DNA from: Lachnospiraceae bacterium
Lineage (GTDB): Bacteria > Bacillota > Clostridia > Lachnospirales > Lachnospiraceae
Direction: 5' to 3'
DNA: 64,000 nt
Assembly (NCBI GenBank): GCA_016286555.1
Contig: JAEETA010000006.1
Span: 1 to 64,000, forward strand
In this document: piece by piece, positions 23,852-32,956 of the stretch
Numbering within the stretch: position 1 is the first letter of the stretch
How the letters are laid out: every line of letters begins with the position of its first letter
Notes under the pieces: model-generated
Database searches by the model: none
Told to the model about the DNA's origin: nothing
What the model saw: only the letters and a program-made list of their open reading frames with translations
Made by a program: the position numbers and the translations under genes

Positions 23852-25648
23852 ATGGCAGAAGAAACCAAGAACAAAAAGAAACGCCTCCCCGATCAGGGAC
23901 AGAACCTCCTGATCCTGAAGCGCGTTCTTACCTACATCAAACGATATATCCCCGTATTGGCGCTTTCCGTGCTGCTGGCGGCACTGACGGTGGTCCTCAC
24001 CCTGCTGATCCCCATCTTTACGGGACAGGCAGTGGATGAACTCCTGGGGCCCGGCCGGGTACAGATGGCAAATATCCTGAAGGTCTGCCTGCGCATCGGC
24101 ATTACCATGGGGATCACCGCTGTAGCACAGTGGATCATGAGCACCTGCAACAACTACCTGACCTATCATGTGGTCCGGGACATTCGTGAGGATGCCATGA
24201 AACATCTTCACAATCTTCCCATCGCCTATCTGGACGCTCACCCTTCCGGAGACGTGGTGAGCCGTATCATCACCGATGCGGACACTTTTGCGGACGGTCT
24301 GCTGATGGGATTTACCCAGCTTTTTACCGGCCTTCTGACGGTACTGGGAACCCTGGGCTTTATGCTGGCCACCAATGTGCCCATCACTCTGGTGGTGGTG
24401 ATTCTGACACCTCTGTCAATCCTGGTAGCCCGTTACATCGCCGTCCATACACACGAATTTTTCCTGAAACAATCCGTGGAGCGTGGAGAGCAGACCGCCT
24501 TTATCGAGGAGATGGTGGGAAACCAGAAGCTGGTCCGTGCCTTTTCCATGCAGGATAAGGCAAGACAGGATTTTGACCGGATCAACAAGCGCCTGCAGAA
24601 GGCATCCCTGAAAGCGATTTTCTACTCCAGCCTGGTAAATCCCTCTACTCGCTTCATCAATTCCCTGGTCTATGCGGGTGTTGGCGTGTTCGGTGCTTAT
24701 TACGCCATTCACGGCGGCATCACCGTAGGCCAGCTTTCCTGCTTCCTGTCCTACTCCAGCCAGTACGCCAAGCCCTTCAATGAGATCTCCGGCGTCCTGA
24801 CGGAGCTGCAGAATGCCTTTGTCTGCGCAGGCAGAATCTTTGACCTCATCGATACCGAGCCGGAGCCTGCAGATGCTCCCGATGCCCGGGTGATCCTGAA
24901 CGCCAGAGGTAAGGTGGACTTTAACGATGTGGAGTTTTATTACGATCCCGAAAAGCCTCTGATCCGGGATCTGAACCTCCATGTGACGCCGGGACAGAAG
25001 ATTGCCATTGTGGGCCCCACGGGCTGCGGCAAGACCACACTTATCAACCTCCTGATGCGTTTCTACGATGTGATCGGTGGTTCAGTGTGTGTGGAGGATA
25101 CGGATATCCGGAATGTGACCAGAGGAAGCCTTCGGAGCAGCTACGGTATGGTGCTCCAGGAGACCTGGCTGCGGAAGGGCACCATCCGGGAGAACATTGC
25201 CTTCGGCAGGCCGGATGCGCCTCTGGAGGAGATCATCGAAGCAGCGAAAAATGCCCACGCCCACAATTTCATCATGCGTCTTCCCAACGGTTACGACACG
25301 GAGATCGGAGAGGACGGCGGAAGCCTTTCCCAGGGACAGCGTCAGCTCCTGTGCATTGCCAGAGTGATGCTTTGTCTGCCGCCCATGCTGATCCTGGACG
25401 AAGCTACCAGCTCCATTGATGTCCGTACCGAGGTCAACATTCAGAAGGCCTTCACTCACATGATGCAGGGCAGGACCAGCTTTATCGTGGCCCATCGTCT
25501 CTCCACCATCCGGGAGGCGGATGTGATCCTGGTGATGAAAGACGGCAATATCGTGGAGCAGGGAAAACACGCAGAACTGCTCGAACGGAACGGTTTCTAC
25601 AAGGAGCTGTACAACAGCCAGTTCGTGCGGCTGCCGGGTAACGCATAA
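23852..25648 (+). CDS. ABC exporter subunit with consensus ATP site
   Basis: A 598-residue half-transporter, partner of the preceding gene (29 bases apart; AGGAGAACTGCC before the ATG). Six membrane helices (~25-330) precede an ATPase domain with Walker A GPTGCGKTT, Walker B LILDEATSSID with the catalytic Glu, and the switch His in VAHRLSTIR. Its signature motif is LSQGQRQLL, deviating from LSGGQ, as expected for the subunit that completes the degenerate site of its partner. The two subunits therefore form an asymmetric exporter with one hydrolytic site. The N-terminal ~12 residues are very basic. Transcription probably ends in the hairpin at 25711-25740. Confidence 0.93.
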   Translation: MAEETKNKKKRLPDQGQNLLILKRVLTYIKRYIPVLALSVLLAALTVVLTLLIPIFTGQAVDELLGPGRVQMANILKVCLRIGITMGITAVAQWIMSTCNNYLTYHVVRDIREDAMKHLHNLPIAYLDAHPSGDVVSRIITDADTFADGLLMGFTQLFTGLLTVLGTLGFMLATNVPITLVVVILTPLSILVARYIAVHTHEFFLKQSVERGEQTAFIEEMVGNQKLVRAFSMQDKARQDFDRINKRLQKASLKAIFYSSLVNPSTRFINSLVYAGVGVFGAYYAIHGGITVGQLSCFLSYSSQYAKPFNEISGVLTELQNAFVCAGRIFDLIDTEPEPADAPDARVILNARGKVDFNDVEFYYDPEKPLIRDLNLHVTPGQKIAIVGPTGCGKTTLINLLMRFYDVIGGSVCVEDTDIRNVTRGSLRSSYGMVLQETWLRKGTIRENIAFGRPDAPLEEIIEAAKNAHAHNFIMRLPNGYDTEIGEDGGSLSQGQRQLLCIARVMLCLPPMLILDEATSSIDVRTEVNIQKAFTHMMQGRTSFIVAHRLSTIREADVILVMKDGNIVEQGKHAELLERNGFYKELYNSQFVRLPGNA

Positions 25649-25673
25649 AAAGCCTGCGGGTCTCCCCACAGGC
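25647..25673 (-). terminator. Terminator, minus strand
   Basis: Stem GCCTGTGGG/CCCGCAGGC with a 4-base loop and one mismatch, followed by five T on the minus strand. It serves the CNNM/CorC-type gene. Confidence 0.65.
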
Positions 25674-25710
25674 AGCAGAACGGACAGTTACATATTTACG
25701 AGATAAGGAA

Positions 25711-25752
25711 AAGCGCGCCGGTTATTCGCCGGTCGCGCTTTCTTCGTTTTCT
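25711..25752 (+). terminator. Terminator of the ABC operon, inside the convergent gene's 3' end
   Basis: AAGCGCG-CCGG, a 7-base loop, CCGG-T-CGCGCTT (25711-25740), then TCTTCGTTTTC. The stop codon of the minus-strand gene lies in the loop. On the minus strand the stem is followed by TTTTCC, so it may act both ways. Confidence 0.7.
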
Positions 25753-27086
25753 TTCTCAGGTTCTGATTCCGGTTTGTTCTCGGCGGCTTTCTCTTTTTCC
25801 TCACCGTCGCCTTCTGCAGCTCCTTCCGCCGGGGGCTCCGGCAGGGTGATGAGCACATGCTCGATGCGGTTGTCATCCATGCCCGCAACCTTGAGGGTCG
25901 TGCCATCCTCCAGAACCACTTCCTCGCCGTCCTCCGGCAGGTGATCCAGATGCTCGATGATGACACCGCCTACGGAATCGTATTCCTCGCTGCTGATGTT
26001 GCAGCCGATGGCTTCGTTCAGATCATCCAGACTCAGGGCCGCTTCCACCTGGTAGGTGCGATCCGCAATGAACTGTACCAGCTCCTTCTCGTCGGAATCA
26101 TACTCATCCCGGATCTCGCCTACGATCTCTTCCAGCAGGTCCTCCAGAGTGATCATACCCTCCGTAGCGCCGTACTCGTTCAGGACGAAGGCGATGTTGA
26201 TGGTTTCCTTGCGCATCTCCTCCAGCAGATCGGAGGTCTTCTTAAACTCGTGGGTGTAAAAGCCTTCCCGCATGATGTCCCGGACATGGAAGTTGCCGGG
26301 ATCGTCGCAGAGGATGAAGTCCTTGATGTTTACGATACCGATGATGTGGTCCTTGTCTTCCTCATAGACGGGGAGGCGGGTGTACATGTACTCCCGGAAC
26401 ACATCCCGGATGGTTTCGTAATTGTCCTCCACATCCACAGTGACCATACGGACTCTGGGGATCATGATGTCCTTAGCAACGGAATCGGAAAAATCAAACA
26501 CGTTGTAGATCATTTTCCGTTCCTCGGTCTCGATGACTCCGTCCTCGTGACCGGCGTCCACGTAAGTTTTCAGCTCGGATTCCGTGATGGTGTTGTCCCG
26601 CTTTTTCGGGTCGATGCCGAAGATCCGCAGGATGAGATTGCCTAGCGTATCGAAGATAAAGATCAGAGGGGTCAGGATCGTCATCAGGAAGGAAATCACG
26701 GGAGCGTAGGCCAGGGAAAGCTTCTCGGAGGAAACCATGGCCCAGGTCTTGGGGATCACCTCGCCCAGCAGCAGGATCACAAAGGTCAGGATGCCGGTGG
26801 CAATGCCCACCAGAAGACCGATGCGAAGCGCCAGCGTGGTTGCAATGGCAGACGCCGACAGATTGACGATATTATTTCCGATCAATATAGCGGAAAGCAT
26901 TTTGCTGTTGTTTTCGAGGATTTTGTTGACACGGGCAGCCTTTTTGTTGCCTTCCTCCTCCAGGGTCTTCATGCGGACTCTGTTGCAGGCGGTCAGGGCT
27001 GTCTCGGCCGATGAGAAAAATGCAGACAGAATGACCAGAACGATCAGGGATGTGATTTGTAAGGGTATGGCACCTGGGGTATCCAA
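25722..27086 (-). CDS. Hemolysin C/CorC-type (DUF21-CBS) membrane protein
   Basis: A 454-residue protein: DUF21 membrane domain (~10-190; LVILSAFFSSAETALTACNR is the family signature), two CBS domains (~205-330; MIPRVRMVTVDV and FVLNEYGATEGMITLEDLLE) and a CorC_HlyC transporter-associated domain (~340-425), then an acidic Glu/Pro-rich tail. The family includes CNNM-type magnesium transporters; direct haemolysin activity is not implied. The start is the TTG at 27086: AAAGGAG precedes it by 6-7 bases, and the promoter -10 lies just upstream at 27127-27132, which excludes the in-frame ATG at 27164. It is convergent with the ABC operon and divergent from scfA. Confidence 0.9.
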   Translation of the reverse strand: MDTPGAIPLQITSLIVLVILSAFFSSAETALTACNRVRMKTLEEEGNKKAARVNKILENNSKMLSAILIGNNIVNLSASAIATTLALRIGLLVGIATGILTFVILLLGEVIPKTWAMVSSEKLSLAYAPVISFLMTILTPLIFIFDTLGNLILRIFGIDPKKRDNTITESELKTYVDAGHEDGVIETEERKMIYNVFDFSDSVAKDIMIPRVRMVTVDVEDNYETIRDVFREYMYTRLPVYEEDKDHIIGIVNIKDFILCDDPGNFHVRDIMREGFYTHEFKKTSDLLEEMRKETINIAFVLNEYGATEGMITLEDLLEEIVGEIRDEYDSDEKELVQFIADRTYQVEAALSLDDLNEAIGCNISSEEYDSVGGVIIEHLDHLPEDGEEVVLEDGTTLKVAGMDDNRIEHVLITLPEPPAEGAAEGDGEEKEKAAENKPESEPEKENEESATGE

Positions 27087-27126
27087 AACTGTTCTCCTTT
27101 GCGATAATGCGGTACTATTAGGGAAA

Positions 27127-27155
27127 ATTTTACTGACAAAATCCTGTCTTGTCAA
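27127..27155 (-). promoter_or_regulatory. Promoter of the CNNM/CorC-type gene
   Basis: Minus strand consensus TTGACA (27150-27155), 17-base spacer, TAAAAT (27127-27132). Its -35 overlaps the -35 of the divergent scfA promoter. Confidence 0.85.
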
Positions 27156-27177
27156 GGAATTCATCTTGTGCTATACT
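27149..27177 (+). promoter_or_regulatory. Promoter of scfA
   Basis: TTGTCA (27149-27154), 17-base spacer, TATACT (27172-27177), about 50 bases before the scfA start. It overlaps the opposing promoter by 7 bases. Confidence 0.8.
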
Positions 27178-27230
27178 ACACACGGTTTTGTGTTTTGTAT
27201 AGAAACGCCAATACTTAAGGAGGCTAATCC

Positions 27231-27374
27231 ATGAAGCATATTAAGACTTTGAATACCAGAAACCTGAAGGAGTCCATGAAGAAGGGCGGCTGCGGCGAGT
27301 GCCAGACTTCCTGCCAGTCCGCATGCAAGACTTCCTGCACCGTCGGTAATCAGACCTGCGAGAAGCTGAAGTAA
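27231..27374 (+). CDS. scfA: SCIFF ranthipeptide precursor (six-cysteine peptide)
   Basis: A 47-residue precursor starting MKHIKTLNTRNLKESMKKGG after AAGGAGGC. The C-terminal part has six cysteines (positions 21, 24, 28, 32, 36, 43) in the SCIFF pattern C-x2-C-x3-C-x3-C-x3-C-x6-C, each Cys except the first closely followed or preceded by Thr/Ser/Gln. SCIFF peptides are nearly universal in Clostridia and are modified by the radical SAM enzyme ScfB to form thioether links, commonly Cys to Thr (family knowledge). The maturase follows directly. No ABC exporter or protease lies immediately beside it, and its biological role remains unknown. Confidence 0.95.
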   Translation: MKHIKTLNTRNLKESMKKGGCGECQTSCQSACKTSCTVGNQTCEKLK

Positions 27375-27402
27375 TTCAGAGGGACATTTAAATGCTGCTT
27401 AA

Positions 27403-27435
27403 ACAGACAGTGATCGCGGCGCGGTCGCTGTCTGT
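27403..27435 (+). other. Strong hairpin between scfA and scfB
   Basis: A 15-pair stem (27403-27417 with 27421-27435, two G-U pairs) follows scfA by 28 bases. The downstream TGTTGCGTTATT is only moderately T-rich, so it may be a partial terminator or an mRNA-stabilising element giving more precursor than maturase. Confidence 0.75.
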
Positions 27436-27464
27436 TGTTGCGTTATTCGAAAGGTGTTTTTTCT

Positions 27465-28865
27465 ATGATCCATGCTTATAAGAGCAATGGCTATAACATT
27501 GTTCTGGATGTGAATTCCGGCTCCGTACATGTGGTGGATGACATCGTTTACGATATGATCCCCCTGGTGGAGCCACTCTACGAAGAAGGGATCAAGGATC
27601 CCGAGACCATGAAGGCTGCCGTGATCCATGTTGCCCGTCTTCCTTACAAAGAGGAAGAGATCTGTGAGGCTGTGGAAGAGGTCCTGGAGCTGGCCGGTGA
27701 GGGACAGCTGTTCTCCAAGGATGTGTACGAGAACTACATCGATGCCTTCAAGGTGCGCCCCACGGTGGTGAAGGCCCTGTGCCTCCACATCTCCCATGAC
27801 TGTAACCTGGCATGCAAATACTGCTTTGCCGAGGAGGGAGAGTACCACGGACGCAGAGCCCTCATGAGCTTTGAAGTGGGTAAAAAGGCCCTGGATTTCC
27901 TGGTGGCAAATTCCGGCAACCGGGTGAATCTGGAGGTGGACTTCTTCGGCGGCGAGCCTACCCTGAACTGGGAGGTGGTAAAGCAGATCGTGGAATACGG
28001 TCGCTCCATCGAGAAGGAACACAACAAGCGCTTCCGTTTTACCCTGACCACCAACGGCATTCTCCTGAACGACGAGATCATGGAGTTTGCAAATAAGGAA
28101 ATGAGCAACGTGGTACTGAGCATCGACGGCCGCAAGGAAGTCAATGACCGGATGCGCCCCTTCCGCGGTGGACAGGGCAGTTACGACACCATCGTTCCCA
28201 AGTTCCTGAAGGTGGCGGAGAGCCGTGATCAGATGAACTATTATGTGCGCGGCACCTTCACCCATTACAATCTGGACTTTACGGAGGATGTCCTGCATCT
28301 GGCGGATCTGGGATTTCAGCAGATCTCGGTGGAGCCCGTTGTGGCGAAGCCGGAGGATGACTACGCTATCCGGGAAGAGGACATTCCTTATTTGAAAGAG
28401 CAGTACGACAAACTGGCGCAGGAGATGCTCCGTCGTCGTAAGAACGGCAAGCCCTTCAATTTCTTCCACTTTATGATCGACCTGGAGGGCGGCCCCTGTG
28501 TGGCAAAGCGTCTGTCGGGCTGCGGCTCCGGCTGCGAGTACCTGGCAGTGACTCCCTGGGGTGACCTGTACCCCTGCCACCAGTTCGTGGGCAACGAGGA
28601 CTTCCTCATGGGCAATGTGGATGACGGCATCACCCGGGCGGACATCCGGGACGAATTCAAGGTCTGCAATGTCTACGCGAGAGAGCAGTGCCGGAAGTGC
28701 TTCGCCAAGTTCTACTGCAGCGGCGGCTGCGCTGCCAATTCCTACAATTTCCACGGCAAGATCACCGATGTGTACGAGGTGGGCTGCGAACTCCAGAGAA
28801 AGCGCATTGAATGTGCCATTATGATGAAGGCGGCAGAGGCTGCGGAAGAAGAGGATGAGACTTGA
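27465..28865 (+). CDS. scfB: Thioether-forming SCIFF peptide maturase (radical SAM-SPASM)
   Basis: A 466-residue radical SAM enzyme starting MIHAYKSNGYNIVLDVNSGS; AAAGGTG lies ~8 bases before this ATG. The N-terminal ~90 residues resemble a peptide-recognition (RRE-like) region. The cluster motif is C113-x3-C117-x2-C120 (CNLACKYCFAEEG). The C-terminal SPASM domain has the Cys-rich segments GCGSGCEYLAVTPWGDLYPC and CRKCFAKFYCSGGCAANSYN for auxiliary [4Fe-4S] clusters. It installs thioether bonds in ScfA (family knowledge). The scfA-scfB-secDF order is typical of Clostridia. Confidence 0.95.
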   Translation: MIHAYKSNGYNIVLDVNSGSVHVVDDIVYDMIPLVEPLYEEGIKDPETMKAAVIHVARLPYKEEEICEAVEEVLELAGEGQLFSKDVYENYIDAFKVRPTVVKALCLHISHDCNLACKYCFAEEGEYHGRRALMSFEVGKKALDFLVANSGNRVNLEVDFFGGEPTLNWEVVKQIVEYGRSIEKEHNKRFRFTLTTNGILLNDEIMEFANKEMSNVVLSIDGRKEVNDRMRPFRGGQGSYDTIVPKFLKVAESRDQMNYYVRGTFTHYNLDFTEDVLHLADLGFQQISVEPVVAKPEDDYAIREEDIPYLKEQYDKLAQEMLRRRKNGKPFNFFHFMIDLEGGPCVAKRLSGCGSGCEYLAVTPWGDLYPCHQFVGNEDFLMGNVDDGITRADIRDEFKVCNVYAREQCRKCFAKFYCSGGCAANSYNFHGKITDVYEVGCELQRKRIECAIMMKAAEAAEEEDET

Positions 28866-28931
28866 AATAATTCTCTTTTCAGAGTAAATTTTTAAAGGAT
28901 GTAAAGTCGTAAAAGGAAAGGAACTGAAGTC

Positions 28932-31166
28932 ATGAAAAAGAGCAAGGCAGTCATTATTTTGCTGATCATTCTGCTGGCCACTCTGGGTATCGGATACATC
29001 GATATCTGGGGCACGGATGCCTACGGCACGGCGAGTGCATCGGACATTTCCCTGGGCCTGGATCTGGCAGGCGGTGTCAGCATCACCTATCAGGTGGTGG
29101 GAGATGAGAATCCCAGCGATACCGATATGGCAGATACCATCTACAAGCTGCAGCAGCGTGTGACCAACTACAGCACCGAGGCGCAGGTTTACCAGGAGGG
29201 CAGCAACCGGATCAACATCGAGATCCCCGGTGTGTCCGACGCAAACGCGATCCTGCAGGAGCTGGGTAAGCCCGGAACCCTTTACTTCATCGCACAGACC
29301 GACGACGCCGGAAACCAAAACTATTCTGTCGGCTCTTCCGGATATTATGAGTTGAACAAGTCCATCGACGAGATGCTGGCGGACGGCTCCATCGTTCTGC
29401 TGGGAACGGATGTGGCGGATGCAAAGGCCGTATCCACTTCCGACCAGATGAAGAACGTGGAATACGCCGTGTCCCTGACCATGACCGACGAAGGCAGAGA
29501 GAAGTTCGCAAAGGCTACCGAGAAGGCTTATAACAAGGGCGAGACCATCGCCATCTACTACGATGAGCAGCTCATCAGTGTCCCCCGCGTACAGGCTGTC
29601 CTGACAGACGGTGTGGCACAGATCACCGGTTCCTTCACCTATGAAGATGCCGAGAAGCTGGCTTCCACCATCCGTATCGGCGGACTGAGCCTGGAATTGG
29701 AAGAGCTCCACTCCAAGGTGGTGGGTGCTCAGCTGGGCCAGGAGGCCATCAGCACTTCCCTGAAGGCAGGTCTCTTCGGATTCATCGTTGTGGCTGTTTT
29801 CATGATCGTGATCTACTTTATCCCCGGTCTGGCAGCTTCCCTGGCGCTGGTTTCCTACATCGCTCTGGTGGTTCTGCTGCTGAACGGATTTGACATGACA
29901 CTGACCCTGTCCGGTATCGCCGGTATCATCCTTTCCATCGGTATGGCCGTGGATGCCAACGTGGTCATTTTCGCCCGCATCCGTGAGGAGCTGGCAACCG
30001 GCAAGACCGTACAGTCTGCCGTGAAGATCGGATTTGACAAAGCACTGTCCGCCATCATCGACGGTAACGTTACCACCCTGATCGCAGCCGTTGTGCTGCT
30101 GCTCCTGGGTCCCGGAAGCGTGAAGGGCTTCGCACAGACCCTGGCACTCGGTATCGTTCTTTCCATGTTCACCGCACTGGTGGTGACCAGATGGCTGATC
30201 AACTGCTTCTATGCACTGGGCCTGAAGGATCCCAAGTTCTTCGGTATCGGCAAGGAGCACAAGGTTACCGATTTCCTTTCCAAGAAATTTATCTTCATCA
30301 CTGCCAGCGTTGTTGTTATCCTGGCCGGTGTTGTGGTCATGTGTGTGCAGAAGGGCCGCGGAAACGGCGCGCTGAACTACTCCCTGGAGTTTGTCGGCGG
30401 TACCGCTACCACCGTGGACTTCAACGAGAGCCGTGACCTGGACAACCTGAACGCAGAGGTTGCTCCCGTGATCCAGAATGTCACCGGCAGCAATGTACAG
30501 ATCCAGACCGTGCAGGGAACCAACGAGGTCATCTTCAAGACTTCTTCCCTGGACGTCGCTACGAGAGAAGCTCTGAACCAGGCATTGATCAGTTCCTTCG
30601 GCGTTACCGAGGGCCAGATCAATTCGGAGACCATCAGCTCCACCATCAGTAATGAGATGAAGCGTGACACCATCATCGCTGTCATCGTTGCCATCATCTG
30701 CATGCTGATCTACATCCGGATCCGTTTCAAGGATATCCGCTTCGGTCTCAGCTCCATCCTGGCGCTGACCCACGACGTGCTGGTGGTGCTGGCATTCTAC
30801 TCTATCGCAAGAGTGTCCGTGACCAATACCTTCGTGGCCTGCATGCTGACCATCGTCGGTTATTCTGTCAATGCCACCATCGTCATCTTCGACCGTGTGC
30901 GTGAGAATATGAACCTGGGCGGCAGAGCATCCCTGGAGGAGCAGGTTAACAAGAGTATCACCCAGACCCTTTCCCGTAGCATTTTCACTTCCCTGACCAC
31001 CTTCGTCATGGTAGCGTTCCTGTACTTCCTCGGTGTTTCCAGCATCCGGGATTTCGCGCTGCCTCTGATGGTAGGTATCGCCTGCGGATGTTATTCCTCC
31101 GTATGCCTGGCCGGTGCATTCTGGTTCCTGATGAGAAAGATCGGTAAGACAGAGAAGAAGGCTTAA
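28932..31166 (+). CDS. secDF: Protein translocase subunit SecDF (fused)
   Basis: A 744-residue fusion of SecD and SecF. The first half (~1-440) has an N-terminal helix, a periplasmic-type P1 region beginning SLGLDLAGGVSITYQVVGDE, and the SecD transmembrane block with VDANVVIFARIREEL. The second half repeats the RND-like layout with LEFVGGTATTVDFNES and NATIVIFDRVRENMNLGG. Twelve membrane helices are expected. SecDF uses the proton or sodium gradient to assist late steps of Sec export. recJ follows after 2 bases, so the genes are co-transcribed. The ATG is preceded by GGAAAGGAAC. Confidence 0.95.
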   Translation: MKKSKAVIILLIILLATLGIGYIDIWGTDAYGTASASDISLGLDLAGGVSITYQVVGDENPSDTDMADTIYKLQQRVTNYSTEAQVYQEGSNRINIEIPGVSDANAILQELGKPGTLYFIAQTDDAGNQNYSVGSSGYYELNKSIDEMLADGSIVLLGTDVADAKAVSTSDQMKNVEYAVSLTMTDEGREKFAKATEKAYNKGETIAIYYDEQLISVPRVQAVLTDGVAQITGSFTYEDAEKLASTIRIGGLSLELEELHSKVVGAQLGQEAISTSLKAGLFGFIVVAVFMIVIYFIPGLAASLALVSYIALVVLLLNGFDMTLTLSGIAGIILSIGMAVDANVVIFARIREELATGKTVQSAVKIGFDKALSAIIDGNVTTLIAAVVLLLLGPGSVKGFAQTLALGIVLSMFTALVVTRWLINCFYALGLKDPKFFGIGKEHKVTDFLSKKFIFITASVVVILAGVVVMCVQKGRGNGALNYSLEFVGGTATTVDFNESRDLDNLNAEVAPVIQNVTGSNVQIQTVQGTNEVIFKTSSLDVATREALNQALISSFGVTEGQINSETISSTISNEMKRDTIIAVIVAIICMLIYIRIRFKDIRFGLSSILALTHDVLVVLAFYSIARVSVTNTFVACMLTIVGYSVNATIVIFDRVRENMNLGGRASLEEQVNKSITQTLSRSIFTSLTTFVMVAFLYFLGVSSIRDFALPLMVGIACGCYSSVCLAGAFWFLMRKIGKTEKKA

Positions 31167-31168
31167 AT

Positions 31169-32935
31169 ATGGAACAGTGGATTTTACATCAAAAATCCGC
31201 AGATTTTAAAGAATGGGCTTCGGCACTGAACGTAGACCCCCTGATTGCGAAGATCCTTCGCAACAGGGGGATCACGGATCTGTCGGAAGCCCGTTCTTTT
31301 CTCTATGGGACAGCAGCGGAACAACATGATCCCTTCCTGATGAAGGATATGGATCTTCTGACGGACCGTCTGCTGGAGGCACTGGAGCAGGGACTTAAGA
31401 TCCGGGTCATGGGAGACTATGACGTGGACGGCGTGACCTCCTCCTACATCCTGGTCAAGGGGCTGCAGCTCCTGGGAGGAGACGCCGATGCGGTGATCCC
31501 TCACAGGATCCGGGATGGCTACGGCCTGAACCCTTCCATGACGGAGCGGGCCGCAGAGGACGGCGTGAAGCTGATCCTCACCTGCGACAATGGCATCGCT
31601 GCCGTTGCTGCCATAGCCAGAGCGAAGGAACTGGGGATCGAGACTCTGGTAACGGATCACCACCAGGTGCCCTATGAAACGGATGAAGCAGGGAACCGTA
31701 AGGAGATCCTGCCTCCCGCCGCAGCTGTGGTGGATCCTCACAGAAGCGACTGCCCCTACCCTTTCAAAGAGATCTGCGGTGCCATGATCGCCTACAAGGT
31801 CATGCAGGCACTGAAACAGAAAACCGGAGACAGACTGTCCGAGGATGCAATGGATGAGTTCCTGCAGTTTGCGGCGCTGGGCACCGTCTGTGACGTGATG
31901 CCCCTGCTGAACGAGAACCGCAACATCGTCCGCAGCGGCATCGAAAGCATGAAGCACACGAAAAATATCGGCCTTCGAAGCCTCATGCGGGCAAATGCCC
32001 TGGATCCTTCCAAGCTGAGCTGCTATACCCTGGGCTTTGTGCTGGGCCCCTGCATCAATGCCACCGGCAGACTGGAGAGTGCCAGCACCGCCCTGCAGCT
32101 GATGCTGGAGACCAACGAGCGGGATGCGCTGATGCTGGCGGAAGAGATCAAGACCTTAAACGATACCCGGAAGGAAATGACCCAGGAAGGAACGGAGCGG
32201 GGCATCCGCTACGTGGAAGAACATCACCTGGAGGATCGGGATGTCTACGTCATCGACCTTCCCGGTACCCATGAGAGCATCGCGGGCATCATCGCAGGAA
32301 AACTGCGGGAGCGCTATGCCCACCCCGTGTTTGTCCTGACGGACGGAGAGACCTGCGTGAAGGGCTCCGGCCGTTCCATCGATGCTTATCATATGTTTGA
32401 GCATATGACTGAGGTGAAGGACTGTTTCCTGAAATTCGGCGGTCACGCCCTGGCGGCCGGCCTGTCCATGGAGCGGGAGATGATCCCGGTGCTGGACAAG
32501 GCGTTAAACGAGCACTCCGGATTGACACCGGAGGATTTTCGCAATAAGGTTTATATCGATGCGGCAATGCCCTTTTCCTATGCCACCCGAGAGCTGGCAG
32601 AGCAGCTGCAGGCCCTGGAGCCTGTGGGAACGGGCAACCCCACGCCGCTTTTTGCACTGAAGGACGTTCATTTCCTCTCCGCCGCACGTTTCGGCGAGGG
32701 CGGAAAATACCTTCGTTTTACCGTGCGCACCGACGCCCCCGGCACCGTTCAGCTGACCTATTTCGGTGACGGAGACGGTTTTGAGGAAGCGCTGAAGCGC
32801 CGTTACCCCGACGCCTCTCTGGAGGCTCTGGAGCGGGGCGGCTGTGATTATCCTTTGCCTGTGACCTATGAAGTGTCCCTGAACACCTACCGTGGCGAGA
32901 CGAAGGTGCAGTTCCTTTTGAGAAATGTTAGTTAG
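31169..32935 (+). CDS. recJ: Single-strand DNA-specific exonuclease RecJ
   Basis: A 588-residue DHH-family exonuclease acting 5' to 3' on single-stranded DNA in recombination and repair. Motifs: VMGDYDVDGVTSSYIL with Asp83, Asp85 and Asp87, CDNGIAAVAAI, VTDHHQVPYE (the DHH motif), LQFAALGTVCDVMPL and, in the DHHA1 domain, KGSGRSIDAYHMFEH and KFGGHALAAGLSME. A C-terminal OB-like domain closes the protein. Length is close to the usual bacterial RecJ core. It follows secDF by 2 bases and precedes the transglutaminase-like gene by 21. Confidence 0.94.
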   Translation: MEQWILHQKSADFKEWASALNVDPLIAKILRNRGITDLSEARSFLYGTAAEQHDPFLMKDMDLLTDRLLEALEQGLKIRVMGDYDVDGVTSSYILVKGLQLLGGDADAVIPHRIRDGYGLNPSMTERAAEDGVKLILTCDNGIAAVAAIARAKELGIETLVTDHHQVPYETDEAGNRKEILPPAAAVVDPHRSDCPYPFKEICGAMIAYKVMQALKQKTGDRLSEDAMDEFLQFAALGTVCDVMPLLNENRNIVRSGIESMKHTKNIGLRSLMRANALDPSKLSCYTLGFVLGPCINATGRLESASTALQLMLETNERDALMLAEEIKTLNDTRKEMTQEGTERGIRYVEEHHLEDRDVYVIDLPGTHESIAGIIAGKLRERYAHPVFVLTDGETCVKGSGRSIDAYHMFEHMTEVKDCFLKFGGHALAAGLSMEREMIPVLDKALNEHSGLTPEDFRNKVYIDAAMPFSYATRELAEQLQALEPVGTGNPTPLFALKDVHFLSAARFGEGGKYLRFTVRTDAPGTVQLTYFGDGDGFEEALKRRYPDASLEALERGGCDYPLPVTYEVSLNTYRGETKVQFLLRNVS

Positions 32936-32956
32936 AACGAGAAAGAAAGTAACACC

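Noticed and set aside
27087-27164. ATG start at 27164 for the CNNM/CorC-type protein
   Set aside because: The promoter -10 and -35 lie downstream of it; the TTG at 27086 has AAAGGAG at proper spacing.
27399-30773. Very long open frame on the minus strand opposite scfB and secDF
   Set aside because: It is the antisense of two well-conserved genes; the long frame reflects their G+C-rich third positions, and its sequence is His/Gly/Gln-rich without recognisable domains.
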